From Heloderma charlesbogerti (taxonomy: Eukaryota > Chordata > Lepidosauria > Squamata > Helodermatidae): a stretch of DNA of 64,000 bases. Positions within the stretch are counted from its first letter, which is position 1, and each line of letters opens with the position of its first letter. Positions 19,121 through 31,922 of this stretch are shown here, piece by piece. A model generated the notes under the pieces. The model saw nothing but the letters and a program-made list of their open reading frames with translations, was not told the origin of the DNA and made no database searches. Where the stretch lies: the NCBI GenBank assembly GCA_026122225.1, contig JANEZZ010001513.1, positions 806,001-870,000 on the forward strand, written 5' to 3'. Both the position numbers and the translations under genes were made by a program.

Positions 19121-20616
19121 CCTTATTTAAAAATGACATAGTTTTCCTCCATTATGTTATGGGTACCCAGCAACAGGCCATGCGTTATTTGAGAGTTGTT
19201 TCCCCCTCAAACAAGCCAGGCCACCCAGGTTCAGATGACATGACAAGCTGTGCTTCGGCAGATAATGAAGTAAATGGTGCCTGGCATGCACACTCGTTTG
19301 CCCTATGACTTGTTTAAGCAGTGGTGATTATGCAGACTGAATCAATGTGAGACTTACTTCAGAATAAACATGAACTAGATTGTACAGTTATTCGAGAATA
19401 CGTCCCATTGTATTCAGACTTCCTTCTGAGTAAAAAATGCTTAGGATTGTGCTCTCAGTCATTCTCTCAGCTAAGGAAAGGTTTTCTCCTTTCCCTCCAG
19501 ATCTTCTCTCCTTTTCTATCATGTTCTTTTTAGACTGCAGACTTGGAGAAAGGATAATGATGGTGACGATGAAGATCTTGATGATGACCTACACAGCCCT
19601 ATCAATATACACACAGAGCACAGAGGCTTTAAAAAGTCAGAACACTGCCCTGAGGAAACTCCAATCAAAATTTTGCTAGCTGGAGAGATAACAGAGGGAA
19701 GAAAGGATTGGGAGGAAGAAAGACAAAAACATTGAGAGCAAATCATTTAAACACTGAAACTATGTTCAACAATGAAAGTACAGGCTTTCTGCCAAACAAT
19801 TATTTAATTAGAAGTGGCTGAAAAGAAAAACAGTATTGTTTTTGAAGAAGTAAATAATGAAATCTGAAATAATGAGACAATGGCCTAGAAAATTGAGGCT
19901 TCGTATCATACACGTCAAGAAGGATATTTTTAGATTATGTTTGTATTAAACATTCAAGAAAAGGTTTACTCAGTATGAAATGTTTCAGTTTTGCTTTGGT
20001 GCTTAGCCAGTATATTGTTTTGCAGATTGAAATGCCACTGGTTTTTCACTATTGCAGCACCACAGGCATTTATTTATAATGGATAGGAACGCATTTGAGG
20101 ACAGGTTACATAGCCTACACACAGCTGACCAAAATCTGTCAAAGAAGTTCTGCCTGGTGATATGAAATGTGTGAACTTTCCACTAACAGAAGGGATGTTT
20201 CTGACTTAGCTGAAGAGTGTTGTGTGAGAAAAGCGAACCGAATTCCACAGAGGTTCTTCCAGTTGCACAAGATATTTGCTATTCCTCCCTGCTAGATTTC
20301 ATATATTTAACGGTCAATAACTGAGATCTCTTACATGTGTACAAAGCAAGCACTAACACAGGGGATGGGCAACTTTGGGGGTCCAAGGCCACTTTCCACC
20401 CCCACCCGCCATAGGCCACACCCCTAACATTCTGCAGTAGACAGCAGTGGCAAAAACAAACAAACAAATGAGTAAATAAAAGATTTGCCACCAGAATTTG
20501 GCAGCAAACTGCTACATGGGCTTCAGAAGGACAATTTTTTCTTGAAAACAAGCCAGGGAGAAACCTACACTTTGTGATATGCTCCACCGAGGGTAATGGA
20601 TGTGGCCACCTCTAAG
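19121..20616. other. Unassigned DNA with small repeat pieces
   Basis: The stretch 19176-19290 (GTTCAGATGACATGACAAGC) resembles part of the inverted repeat at 37382-37745. 19340-19450 contains a GAGACTTACTTCAG...CTTCTGAGTA inverted pair of the kind seen at 44700-44785. The remainder is unrecognised. Confidence 0.45.
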
Positions 20617-21602
20617 GGCCCATCTACACAGAGATGGTTTCTGAGGTGATTCTGTTTAAATTCATCTTTTCTTTTCATTAAATTGCGTTTGCTCCTTCCG
20701 TGGCAAACGAAGCCAGTAAAGCGGTATATACATTAAGAAAAACATCTGGTTTCACGGTGCAAACGGCACCTGAAGCTGTGTTAGTTGGGGGTTGGGTGGG
20801 CTGAACCTGCCAATAGAAATGAACGTCAATGACTGTGTAGGTGTGGGGCAGTGAATGAGTGGAAGCTTACTCCCTGCTTCTCTCCCCCGCCCCCCACCCT
20901 CAGGAAAATGAAGTGGAGGATGAGTTACTTCTGAGTAGGCACCTCTTCCCCATGTCCACCCTTTCTCGGTGGGTTTAGGAGTCATTTGGGGGCAGTCACC
21001 TTTCACAGTCAGTATGGTTCTGGGTACCTTCACACTTCCGTAAGAGCGAGTTTTAAAATGACAGGCTTGCTCCCCTCCCCCCCCCCCACACTCAATGAAG
21101 TGCAATGGAGGATGAGTTACTTCCAAGTAGCCATGTTAAGCCAAATCCTCTCCTCCATGTCCACCCTTTCTCGGTGGGAGTAAGGGACACCTTTTAAACT
21201 CATTCGCTGGTCTGGGTATTTAAAAAAGAGCAGGCAAAGGAATTATCCTGACCCCTCTCTCCACTCATACTCAGTAAAGTGCAATTAAAGGCAATGAGTT
21301 CCTTCTGAGTAGACATGTTTAGCCAACTCCTCCTGTGTGCACCCTTTCATGATGGAACTTTCCCTTCCACCAGTTAGGCTGCTCCCCTCAGCCTGCACTA
21401 AAGGCAGCTGAGGTCACACGGATTTCCAAACCACACTGAAGCTGCTGCCGTGGGAAAATCCGTCACAAAACTAATTTGCAATAAAGTGGTTTTTAAAGCA
21501 TGAAAAACTGCACTTGCTACAGAGAGGAGCATACATCATGTGCCATGATCAACTTGGGGATGTAGTAGAACCAAAGTAAATGCCCTGTGTAGTTGGGACC
21601 TC
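20617..21602. mobile_element. Candidate non-autonomous element with three tandem units
   Basis: The ends are imperfectly inverted: AGGGCCCATCTACACAG near 20617 and CTGTGTAGTTGGGACCT near 21585-21601. Between them a unit of about 180-190 bp repeats three times, marked by TGAGTTACTT at 20921, 21113 and (diverged) 21295, each followed by AGTAG and then TCCACCCTTTCTCGGTGGG (diverged in the third). No target duplication was identified and no coding is present. Confidence 0.5.
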
Positions 21603-22688
21603 AGCTATTGATAGGTCCTCACACCTACTCAGAAGAAATCAGGGACATGAAGAAAGGACTGGCTCCAAATTGTCTGGCTGTTTCTAGATGTAGCATCACA
21701 CAAAGTAGGTGCTAGTATCAAATTTACAGTTGTATAATTTGCCTTATGTTAAAAAGAAAACAAAATTCTTACCCTTCTTTTCAGACTGTCATAGAACATA
21801 ACATGCCTCCTATTTAAGATGCCACAGCTTTTTAACCCACTGTTATTTCTGAGCTTTTGATCTATTTGAATAACTATTTGAGCTTTTAAATAAAATAAAT
21901 ACAGTTGGAAGCACCCTACATATGCTGGAACCTTTCTTGTGAGGGCCCACACTGCCAAATTGAAATTGCTCAATGAATTGTACCCAAGGACAAACACACA
22001 TCCATACTTCTAAACACATACACAGACCATCTTTTATACCACCTCCTCTCTCTCTCTCTCTCTCCCACACACAAATTGGCAATGGGGCTATTGTTGCAAA
22101 TAGATTGTGTACTACATACACATCACAACCATGGTGTGTAATTTGCCCATACTTCTAACATCTGAATGGAATGGTATCTCCACCTACATTCTTTGGACTG
22201 GATTCTCATAGTCAGCTGCTGCTTCAGAAGGACTGTTACATATTTTGCATCCCCTTGGATCTGCCAAGCCCTGTGCAAGCATTTGCCTCCCAACATGAGT
22301 AGGGCTAAACCATGGAGGGGACATGCGTGTGCATGTAAGACCCATCTCTATTGTCCCTGCACACCCAGCCGCTTTAGAAATCTTTGCGCATTCTGCACTT
22401 TTAACACAAAGATCAGAAAGGGAGTTGTAGGTGTGTTTAGCAGAGCACACTTTCACAGCCTTCCACATTCTGGAACCCTGCCTTATCGGAGTTCTGAATG
22501 GCAGGTAGGTGGTAAGCATATTCAAGCAAATGCATTTACAATCCTCTTTTGTACGAAACACATCAAGTTCCTAAAGCAGCTGGATGGGGTTGGGGGTGGA
22601 GCTTGTGCGTGCCCATGGTCCCTCTCCGGTTTAGCCCTACTTGTGTGACAAGCAAACATTTGCATAGGGCTGCAGTTAGTCCCTTAGG
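21603..22688. other. Unassigned DNA with a (CT)n tract
   Basis: A (CT)n tract lies at about 22047-22066. Nothing else is recognised. Confidence 0.4.
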
Positions 22689-22757
22689 GTGCAGTCCTTT
22701 GCATGGGTAAACAGTAAAAAGTCCTACAATTCCCAGCATGCCCCAGTCAGCACTCCT
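22689..22757. mobile_element. Partial copy of the GCAATCCTATGCATG MITE family
   Basis: One arm is present: GTGCAGTCCTTTGCATGG, AAAAAGTCCTACAATTCCCA and GCATGCCCCAGTCAGCA match the left half of 61989-62195. The second arm is missing. Confidence 0.65.
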
Positions 22758-24164
22758 TGTTTTCATTATGGTTTTCACCTTGCATGTTGAGATGAGATAT
22801 GATGGCTGGATGAGAGGGATGGGAGAACAGGCTGGACAGAAAAGAAGAGATCATGGATAAGGAGACAGATATGGATACGTGTACATACAACCTGTAGTTG
22901 CAACCACAGCGTAAATGAACTCTCTGTTCTCACTCCAGCTCCTGTTCGCTTACGCTTACTGACACACTACACACTCCCAGTGGGGATGCCTTTTGACAGC
23001 TAGGGAAAATACATTTGATTTGAACACTTACGAAGAAACATCCAACCTAAATGTTAGTGGAAAGAATCAATATTAATGACCAATATAGAATGCAAGGATG
23101 AAATAAAGGCGTGAAGTATGCTGTCTCTTCTTTTATTTAATTCACTTTACTTTTGCCTTGCTATTTCTAGTATCATTGGTGAAATATATAATAAAGAGCA
23201 AATTTTAGGCTTAGCAGACAATCCAGAACTTGAACATTTGAGTTAGGTGCGGTTTTCTTTTTAAACCAAGTGGTGGTGGGATAGTATTACATAGAAAAAT
23301 CCAAATGCATTAATTAATTAATTAATTAATTAGCAAGCTCATTGAAATCAATGGGATTATATTTATACCTAACTCTTCATGGGATTTAGCTGACTTTGTT
23401 TTATTTAGCACTGTTACTTGAGTTTTACAACAATGGAAAGTTGGGAATATTGATTACTTCTGATAATTCAAAATTATCTGTAAGTCTTATAAAATGAAGA
23501 AAACTTATAGAAAAGTTAATATGCAGAAAAGTAACCCCCTTTTCCCTGCCCCAAATTACAGGCTTTTAAACATGGTAGCTATTTTTGTTTCCCAAAATTA
23601 CAAGCCTTTGGTGAATTAAAATGCTGCCATTTTCATATACTCATTTTAAGTATATAATAGAAGCATGTTTATCTAGGACTTTTTCAGTTGACTTTTCCCA
23701 TACTTTGTGCATGACTTATGTTTCTTATGTCTATATGTTTTATGCCTTTAATAATGTCATCCATAATTATATTTAAGGGGGGAAATGTAATCATATTCAT
23801 TCATGAGAGCAGCCTATGAGTTCCATCACAATCTATTGAACTGATTCAAAGATCTGAATCTGTTTAGATGAACACAAAGAACTTTTTCATTCACAGCCTT
23901 CTACTCATTAAGTTTAATGGAGTGGGGCATTCTGTGAATGAATTACTTTCTCTGCATCAATTAGCAGTCACCAATTTGAGCAGAAGAACCACATGTACAT
24001 GCTGGCATTCTTGTGCCTCTAGCAGATTGCTGGATTTGTAGTCCTAGGGTCAGTCTCACCAGGGTGCTAACAGAATGGGGAGGGGATCATGTATCAGAGG
24101 CCTCCTACGTCTTCACTCACTTGCAACCTTTATAACCAAAGGGCGATGAGTAAAAAATAGTGGG
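22758..24164. repeat. AT-rich spacer with (TTAA)n
   Basis: A TTAA run lies at 23310-23332. No other feature is recognised. Confidence 0.45.
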
Positions 24165-24460
24165 TTGGATCCTAAGAACTTTGAGTGGAAGGAAGTAAAT
24201 GGAAGGGGACTTTCCTGTGCCTTCCTCTCCACTGTACCCCTTGCACCTGTCAGACCCTTCTGAACAGCATCTGTGCATGCTGCAGTGGAATGGGGAAATT
24301 GTCCAAAATTGGGCAGAGATGCCTTGTGCAAGTGGAATTCCACTCAGACAAGATGCTTCTGCCCAACTTTGGCCAATTCTCTTCCCCAACAGCCTTCCAT
24401 ATTACAGCCAGTACTGTTCAGGATGGTTCCCTGACCCTCGGGGGGGGGGGTTGGAGGGGG
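24165..24460. repeat. Possible inverted-repeat element
   Basis: GTTGGATCCTAAGAACTTTG begins a segment with internally related halves: AATTGTCCAAAATTGGGCAG versus CTGCCCAACTTTGGCC near 24296-24373. Boundaries are uncertain and no target duplication is seen. Confidence 0.35.
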
Positions 24461-24509
24461 GAGGATTGCAGTCAGAAGGAGGGGACTGGAAAATCTCCTT
24501 CTGTGTTTC

Positions 24510-24757
24510 CTTTATTTATTTATTTATTTATTATCTATCGCATTTATTTATTTATTTATTATTGCATTTATATCCCGCCTTTTTTCCTCTTGCAATGCAC
24601 CCAAGGCAGCTTCCATTATCCTCCTCCTGTCCATTTTATCCTCACAACAACAATCCTGTGAGGTAGGTTGCGCTGAGAGTATGTGACTGGCCCAAAGTCA
24701 CCCAGTGAGCTTCCATGGCCGAGTGGGGACTAGAACCCGGATCTCCCAGCTCTGAAT
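24510..24757 (-). mobile_element. tRNA-derived SINE, minus strand
   Basis: On the minus strand CCGGGTTCTAGTCCCCACTC gives an RNA polymerase III B box, followed by GAAGCTCACTGGGTGAC, CCTCACAGGATTGTTGTTGT and the AGGCGGGATATAAATG tail with ATAAATAAATAAA. The same order is found on the plus strand at 45265-45520. The 5' head with the A box is truncated or diverged. Confidence 0.8.
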
Positions 24758-25800
24758 ACAAGGAGGTACAATGCTTACAAAGTTATAAGGTTATAAGTTA
24801 TAAGGGCCCATCTTGAAAACTTTTGAATTGTGTTTCTACTGAATAAAAATTATAATTTGAATGTACAATGGCCCGTGACATCAGCTTTACTTGTTTAAAA
24901 TAAACATATGTTCATAAACATGCTATCTCCAGATATTTGCTGAAGTTGGATCTCTGCCAGTAATTTAGAAAAGAAGATTAATGCCTTTGGGACATTTGCA
25001 TTATCAGAATATGTTGATAAGACCAATTTAAAGATAAGGGTTTATATATCTCTGTGAGGAAAACAAGATAGCAAAATTGGAAAACACATGGTTCAGGCAC
25101 TAATGCAGAAGTTAAAGGTGGGTGTTTGGGCTCAGTGCTGGAGTAACACTGCCTCCCTGCAAACCATGGTTTACAGTTTGAGACCCAGCAGCAGGGACAT
25201 ATACTTCCCTCTCCGTTTTCCATGCAATTTCCCTATTCTTTCTCTTCCAAGTGATAACCATGGTTTTGCATTACACTTGCATCTTACAAACCATGGGTAC
25301 TTCCAGATGAAGCTTTTATCATGCCATCATCCTGCCTCACCCATGGAATTTTAGGGGTGGTCCAGACAACATTGTCTTCCACTTGAAACACTCCCATGTT
25401 TCCCCACCAATACTTCTCTCTTTTTTCAGTTAAGGATAAAATGACAGAATATCTAATTGGTAGTGTTAGGAGTCCTGTAACTGGAAGCAACCCATGATGA
25501 ACGCAAACTAGGTGTTACTGTAGTCTGCAGCCACATTATGTGCCACAATGAGGCATGTGTAAGGCTTGCAATCTTCAGTGGACCTGGGATGGGGCAACTA
25601 CACTCTAAGAGTCCATGCTGCATCCTAACCAACTATCTTTCAAGGGCTAGAGACCAGACCTGGGGTGGGCCATTCTGCACTCAGTCTGCTACACAGGACC
25701 AGCAAATCACCAACATTTTCTTTTTCTATATATGCAGTCTTGCCAAGAAATACTCTTTAATCCTATAGGATAACACTAAACTTAGGCACCATGGATGATC
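24758..25800. other. Unassigned intergenic DNA
   Basis: No repeat or gene is recognised. Confidence 0.4.
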
Positions 25801-25808
25801 CCCTAAAA

Positions 25809-25944
25809 CAGGGATGGGCAACCTGTGGCCCTCCAGATGTTTTGGTCTGCAACTCCCATGATCCCTCACCATTGGCTATGCTGGCTAGGGCTGAAGGGAG
25901 TAGTAGGCTAAAACATCTGGTGGGAGACAAATTTTCCATCCCTA
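25809..25944. mobile_element. Diverged hairpin hAT MITE
   Basis: Ends are CAGGGATGGGCAACCTG and CATCCCTA. CTCCAGATGTTTT on the left pairs with AAAACATCTGGTG on the right, and AACTCCCATGATCCCT is central, as in 14248-14383. The flanking octamers do not match, so its target duplication is lost. Confidence 0.75.
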
Positions 25945-27270
25945 GGGTCAGCAAATATTTCCATCTCCCCACAAAGTTCAAGGCCCATTGCTTGAGGAGG
26001 GGAGTGCCTTTGTATCTCCCTGGACCAGCTAGCTCACCCTTTGCATCAGCTTGTTGCTAGGAAACTGGACAGCCAACAAATGCCCCACCAGTCCAACATG
26101 TTGGGAAATCAGCCCCACTGTGTTTGGAATGTGGGCATAACACTGTGTGTGGAGGATTTATTTTCTTAAATGCTATATGGTGGCTAGGAATAAGAGATGA
26201 AACTGCCACTATATAGTTAGATATTTTTTACTCCTCTAACCCACAGTGAGTTCTTAGAATCACTGAGACAGCTTTTCATTATGAATTCTTGTAAAACCCC
26301 AAATGTTCAGGAATTTCTTTCTTCTTTCTTTTCTTTTCTTTCCTTTTTTTGTACAGCATCACTGAGATAGAATGGTTCAGAGCTGTGATTCTGTTGTTTA
26401 GCACAATGCTGACTATATTGACTACTTTTAAAATAAGAGAAAACCAAACGCGACACCTTGGGAAGTGAGCCAAATGGACTGCAGATGGCCATTGTGTGAT
26501 TATTGTCAGAACTAGGGCTGCAGAGAACACCAGGATTTAAAACGTTTCAGAGCCCACAGATTTACAGAATAAACACTCCCCTCGGGTGAGCTTTGTTACT
26601 AATTATTTAGGTATAACATTAACTTCTTAGAAAAAATAAAACCAGGAAAAGAAAAGAAAAAGAACAACTTGTCAGATATAGTTGATCTAAGTTTCCAACA
26701 CTTCTCAGTTTAAAATATGTCAGAAAACACCCCACAAATCTATTATCAGCCCATACTGTGATCCAAACAGCTACATCAGGCATGCCCTAGGGTTTGGACA
26801 CACTAAGTGGGGCATTTTCCCTGCAGCCACAGATTCCCAATCCATATAGCAAAATGTTTTTCAAACTCCAGTCAGTTTCAAAAGAGACTAGCCATGTAGC
26901 TTGAGGGAATGCTGCTTGAGAAAACACTGTGTTCAAAGCCCTCTTGGGCTAGCAAAAGCAGTCATGCAATTCTCTGGGTGGAAGCCTATTCCTATTTCCT
27001 GATAGCATATTTTCTAAAAGCCAAGCTGTTTTTGTTGTTGTTAAAGGGAAAAAAGAATAAACCTAGTTGTTGTTTTTAAATATTTGGATGGATGCAATGA
27101 TTTTACTATCTACCATCCCTGTGATTAGTAAATTGTGGCTTGGGACACTTTGATGGGATATGGGATTCTTTGGTCAGGGTATCTCATGTTATCTGCATGT
27201 AGATACCACTAAGACCTATCTTCCAAGTGAAGATTTGGATCTAAGAAGGAGTTCCCAAATCAAATAAATT
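25945..27270. other. Unassigned intergenic DNA
   Basis: No recognisable gene or repeat. A CT/TTC-rich stretch occurs at about 26315-26350. Confidence 0.4.
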
Positions 27271-27745
27271 GAGGGAGCGATCCTATGGTCCCTGGGCGAG
27301 CATCCCAGAGGCCATAGGATGGCTCGGAAAACCCCTCTGATGTTGGAGACAGCACCCTGACCTCGGAAGGGGGAGTCAGAGATCCCAATCCCAGACCCCT
27401 CCCCCTTGCAGCCAGCATGGAAAGAAGGTCAGACAAATGAGGAGGAAAGGGGGCGTTCCAATGGGAAGGGAGGTGAAGAGACCGGAGAGGCCAGGATATG
27501 AGTTATCCTGAGCCTCCTCCAGCCTCATTCCTTTCCCCTCCAAAGCACCCTTGCTAGATGGGCTTAAAAGCCCATCTAGTGAAAATCACCTAAGATGGAG
27601 AGCAGGTAGGCGAAGATCGCCTCCGCTGCTCCTCCCACCCAGCCGGCATCAGCCCAGCAGGACACAGGAATCTCAGAAGCCCCAGAGTTTGGGGACTTCT
27701 GAGCAGTGAGGGCACAGTCCATAGGACTGAGCCCTTAGTCTGTGG
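27271..27745. repeat. Repeat shared with 42444-42655
   Basis: GCGATCCTATGGTCCCTGG near the start and AGTCCATAGGACTGAGCCC near the end are inverted, suggesting a DNA transposon of about 475 bp. The interior GACCTCGGAAGGGGGAG and GATCCC...CCCCTCCCCC recur at 42444-42655. Confidence 0.55.
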
Positions 27746-27789
27746 ATGTCTAGCATTAAAGTTTTCTAATAGCTGTTGAAAGCTTTCCT

Positions 27790-28165
27790 TTCTATGATAC
27801 AGTTTATTTCTTTATGAAAATTATACTCCACTGTTCTTGTTGAAACAACCAATTGCAGCCATCAGAATAATAAAAGCAACATGAACAGAGTAGATCCCAA
27901 AATAAATCAATTATAAAACAGCAAGTATTAGACACTAAAAAACCAAACAAAGAGCAGAATAAAAACAATAGAAAGCAGCACAAAGCAGTAACTCACAGTA
28001 GCACCCATTCAGCCCTTATGAAAGAGCCAGATTTAACTTGCTACCTGAGAGATTGTAAAGTCTGGCTGTGATGGGCCATTCTGGGGATAGCATTCTTCAG
28101 TGTTAGTGCCACAACCAAAAAGGCCCTGCTCCTAGTTGGTGTCTGCCTTACCTCATTAAATAAGG
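27790..28165 (-). mobile_element. L2-like LINE 3' region, minus strand
   Basis: On the minus strand the stretch reads as the C-terminal untranslated region of the L2-like family: AAGGTAAGGCAGACACCAAC, AGCAGGGCCTTTTTGGTTG and so on, ending in an AT-rich tail near 27800. A short plus-strand L2 fragment (GCTGCAGCTAGTGCAGAATG, 28178-28197) follows in opposite orientation. Confidence 0.5.
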
Positions 28166-28199
28166 TTGGTCCAGAAGCTGCAGCTAGTGCAGAATGCAT

Positions 28200-28460
28200 T
28201 GGAGGCTGCCATTTTCAGCATTTTGAATGTACAACCCCCGCTCGGGGGTTGATGTGTCATGTGAACTTGGCAAGCATGGATTAAGTGATGGGTGAACAAC
28301 CCTCACATAACCGATGGTCTGTTTTAGGTTCATACGACACAACAACCCCTGAACAGGAGTTGGATATGCAACCTGGTGGTGCCCACGGGCCCCATAGGTG
28401 GTCTTGAGTTATATAACCCATGACAAGCCACAGCATGTTGTCTGAACACAGTCATTACTT
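28200..28460. repeat. Diverged piece of an inverted-repeat element
   Basis: CATTTTGAATGTACAACC, TGTCATGTGAACTTGG and ACCCATGACAAGCCACAG recall parts of the inverted repeat at 37382-37745. Boundaries are unclear. Confidence 0.4.
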
Positions 28461-28576
28461 TTTGTGTTACAAAGTAAATGCAGTGGAATAATTTAGGGGC
28501 ACAGCTGAGAGGTGGGAAATGGCCCTTCTCCACAGACTTTACAGTCACCAGGGACAGTTTTAGCCTCTGCCCCAGT

Positions 28577-28837
28577 CAGGGCTGGCTCAAGACATTTTGC
28601 TGCCTGAGCAGCAAAGGGCCCCCACCCATCCAAGTCAAGGTGCATAGTACCCAACATTAGGTGAATTATTTTGATACATGTGGCACACAATACCATAAGC
28701 ACCTCTTCCCTTTCATGGACGTAGAAATAAAATAACAACAAGGTAAATATAACTAACAATTTGCTGTCCTTTTATGACACCCATAATTGCTGCCTGAGGT
28801 GACTGCCTCACTCTGCCTCATGGTAGGGCCGGCCCTG
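28577..28837. mobile_element. hAT-type MITE (CAGGGCTGGCTC family)
   Basis: Ends are CAGGGCTGGCTCAAGACATT and GGTAGGGCCGGCCCTG. Flanks gccccagt and gacccagt match at 7 of 8. It is the sister copy of 4974-5220, sharing ACATTTTGCTGCCTGAGC. Confidence 0.88.
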
Positions 28838-28845
28838 GACCCAGT

Positions 28846-31207
28846 GGAGTCACAGATTGCAACCGTGAACAACTGCACCCTTTTATGACTTCCAACTTTA
28901 ACTGTATTGTGCTTGAGAACAGAGTTGTAACAAGGGCAAGGCCTGCCTTCCAACCTTGACACTGGGTAGCCTAGTCTCCCTGACAGGTAAATGTATCACA
29001 TGGGCAGCAACTTACTTCTTTGTCAGGACTTAAATCTGTGGCAAATCTTCATCCTGGGACTTTCAGCATGCCAGGTGGGGATGTGCACCACAGTCATCCT
29101 CTAGCCAAGGCAGGACCTACTTGGAAGATCAGCTGAGCTAGCGAGAAAGCTTCTTAACAACAAGAAGCAGAGCAGGGCTGGTGATTCCCCTGTCTCCTAC
29201 AAAAAACCTGAGGCTTGTTCACTGGACTGAGCAGCCTGAAACCACTGCTGCTAGCTAGAGAGGCCTTTGCTTTCGCTTCTGTCTTGCCCCACCCCCAGCA
29301 CAACAGGCCTTGTGTCTGACTGGCACCAGGGTGTCTTCATAGAGATCCACTGCATCCCTCCATACTCCATGTCCACCCTAATGCTGGGTTTTTTTTTCTT
29401 ACATCAGGGGTACAGAACCTCAGGCACACAGGCTGAACCTAGCCTGCTGTCACATTCCTTCATCCTCCCCATTCACAATCAACACACTCCAGGAAACAAG
29501 GCTTTGGGCTACACTACTTCATTAGTTCATGACTAGCTTCTTTACAAATACAGATTCCAGGAAACTTTCAGACTGCAATGAAACAGCTAATCCACACATC
29601 TACGAATATCAATAGAGGAGATGAAGTGGAAGTTAGAGAAGTTGCCAGCAGTCTGGGCAAGAACCTCTCAGCCAGACTAGCTTGGCAGGGATGCTCCTCC
29701 CTTAGGGTGGCTCCCTCCTACATTGGCTTTCATGAGTGGCCAACCTAACTCCTCCCGCCTCGCTCTGTGACAGATCCTAGCATCACTCAAGTCCCACCCC
29801 TCACTCTCTTCCTCCTCTGAAATCTGGGTTCTCATGGTGCTGGAATGGGGGGACCATTCAGGCCAGGCCATCTGTGTGTTAAGGTCTTGGGAAGAAAGTC
29901 TCCCCATATCTGGGCTCACTAGGGAGGGTGCTTCCCCCTGTTCTGCTGTTCCCCTTCTGAATCTGAATCTGAGCTGCCAGACATCTCCACATGCTCAGAT
30001 TCATTCCTGACACCTGCCCCCATCCAGTCCTCCAGGGTTCCCCAGATGCTCCCCCTTTTCCCCAACCACTGATAATGTCATGGTTTCCTGGCTTTTGTGA
30101 AGTCTCCCCCTCCCTCTAAAAGTTGAGATGTTCTCCTAATCACGCCTACTCTACTAAAAGTTCACATAGCCCTGATTCAGATCAGGACCATGGCGCTTCA
30201 GGATTCCCCCCCACACACACCACCTGTTTTTCCCCCAAATTCCACCCTCTCCTAATGGAGTGGGATTTAAAAAGGGAAAAAGTCTCCATTGGAATGCACA
30301 AGATTAAGGAAAAATAGCCATGTCAGCTATACCTATACCTATGGAATTAGTACAGTGTGTAGTTTGGCCCTTAGATTCACAATTGCAGATCAAGTGCTTA
30401 TGGCCAGAGTTAAAAGTGCACATTTTGTTTTCCTGTGCAGGAGCATGGCACAGTTTGTAGACAATGTTTAGGTTGAGCCAGAGCCATAGAAACTGTTTAT
30501 TCTACAACAGATTGGCTGATGAATAACTGAGCCACAGACCATTTATGAAAATCACACATGTTCATTGGCTGAACCCAGTGGTCCTGTGCTGTATGGTTTC
30601 TTTCTTGGTGGATCATGTGCTTGCTTTGGCAGATGTAGACCGTTAGGTTCCTAGCAGAGAAAAAAATAGACTGAATTGCTTCAGACAGACAGAATTACTC
30701 AACTCACTATACTGAAATGAGTCAACCTGGACATGTTTCATATGGCCAAAGCAAGCACTATGGCATTTTCTTTCCTTTTACATGGTAAGAGAGTATATTC
30801 TTTCTCTTTCTTACCATAGATGCTTTATGTCTAAATAGAGACTGGGCTATTATCAGAGTTGCTATTTTAGTTCTATTCTTGACATTAGTCATTCCTTTTA
30901 GTAGTGCTTTCCTTAACTATATTATTTATTATTAACATTTATATGCCACTTTATTTGCTAAAAAGTCATCAAGGTGGTAGATGCAGATAATCTCAACTGA
31001 GCAGTAGATAACATTTCTTCACTAAACACTTGATAAAGTGCATGCACATTTTCTCAAAGTTTCCTACAAAATTTTCAACAGTGTTCATTCACATAGTATC
31101 TCTTCAGAAAATGGCCAAAGGCCCATGGAAATGTCTGTAAACAGCAACGCTATAGTTTGTTTCAGATTACACTTCCTCAGATGGGATTTAGAGAAATTGG
31201 TAGATAA
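28846..31207. other. Unassigned DNA, possibly with LTR-element remnants
   Basis: 29000-30110 is GC-richer and its base composition recalls decayed LTR-retrotransposon sequence, but no motif supports this. 30210-30260 shares GGGATTTAAAAAGGGAAAAA and AGTCTCCATTGGA with the hairpin at 31427-31625. Nothing else is recognised. Confidence 0.35.
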
Positions 31208-31372
31208 TTTTTTTATTGTAAATTACAATAAAACAGAACAGATCATAAAAAGGAAAAATAAAGAAAAATATAAGATAAACAAAAATCTATATCTATCTAT
31301 ATCTATATCTATATCTATACACACACACAAAGTGTTGAGAAAAAGTTTGTGAACCCTAATGATAATTACAGA
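31208..31372. repeat. Direct repeat, copy 1 (partner 31923-32080)
   Basis: From TTTTTTATTGTAAATTACAA to GATAATTACAGA this 165-bp block matches 31923-32080. The visible differences are the length of the (ATCT)n run and a T/C change in CCTAATGATAA versus CCTAACGATAA. It includes an (ATCT)n and (AC)n tract and ends with the Tc1-like terminus GTGTTGAGAAAAAGTTTG. Confidence 0.93.
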
Positions 31373-31426
31373 TTTCATTAGGCAAAATGTGTCCAGAGCA
31401 GGTACAGTCAAATATTGCAGCACTCC

Positions 31427-31625
31427 AGAAAGGGGAGGGGGTTTAAACCTTTCCCCCATTCTTTTCGTGAAATTCCACCATCCTCCATATGGGGGTTTAA
31501 AAAAGAAAAAAGTCTCCATTGGAGTCAATTGAGACTTTTTTTTCTTTTTATAACCTCTCCCCAGGGGGTGGGGGGATGGAATTTCATTAAAATGGGGGGG
31601 GAATAAAGGTTCAACCCCCTCCCAG
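31427..31625. repeat. Hairpin repeat
   Basis: GGGAGGGGGTTTAAACCTTT on the left pairs with AAAGGTTCAACCCCCTCCC on the right, and GTGAAATTCCACC pairs with GGATGGAATTTCAT. The centre is AGTCTCCATTGGAGTCAATT. It is probably a MITE; the target duplication was not resolved. Confidence 0.7.
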
Positions 31626-31922
31626 AATGCCCAAGTCTCAAGCTAAATCAGGGCCACATGCACTTTCAGGACTGTAGGGAAAAAAAGCACGCATAGCTCC
31701 ACTAATGTTTAGTTTGGCCCTGAAGGTTCTCCACAGCTGAAGATTTTTCCCTGTAGGAAGCCTTTCAAGCATGGGCTGCTTATCACAGATTTTTAACATC
31801 ACAGATGCTGCATAATCATATTACAACAGCTTAAAATAAGACACCTCTCAGCTTTGTTTAATTCAGTGTGAAATTCACTTGGAGTTAAACAAAGCCGAGA
31901 TGTGTTCCATTTTTTAATTATT

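Noticed and set aside
29000..30110. LTR retrotransposon internal region
   Set aside because: Only composition suggests it; no gag, protease, polymerase or primer-binding motif was found.
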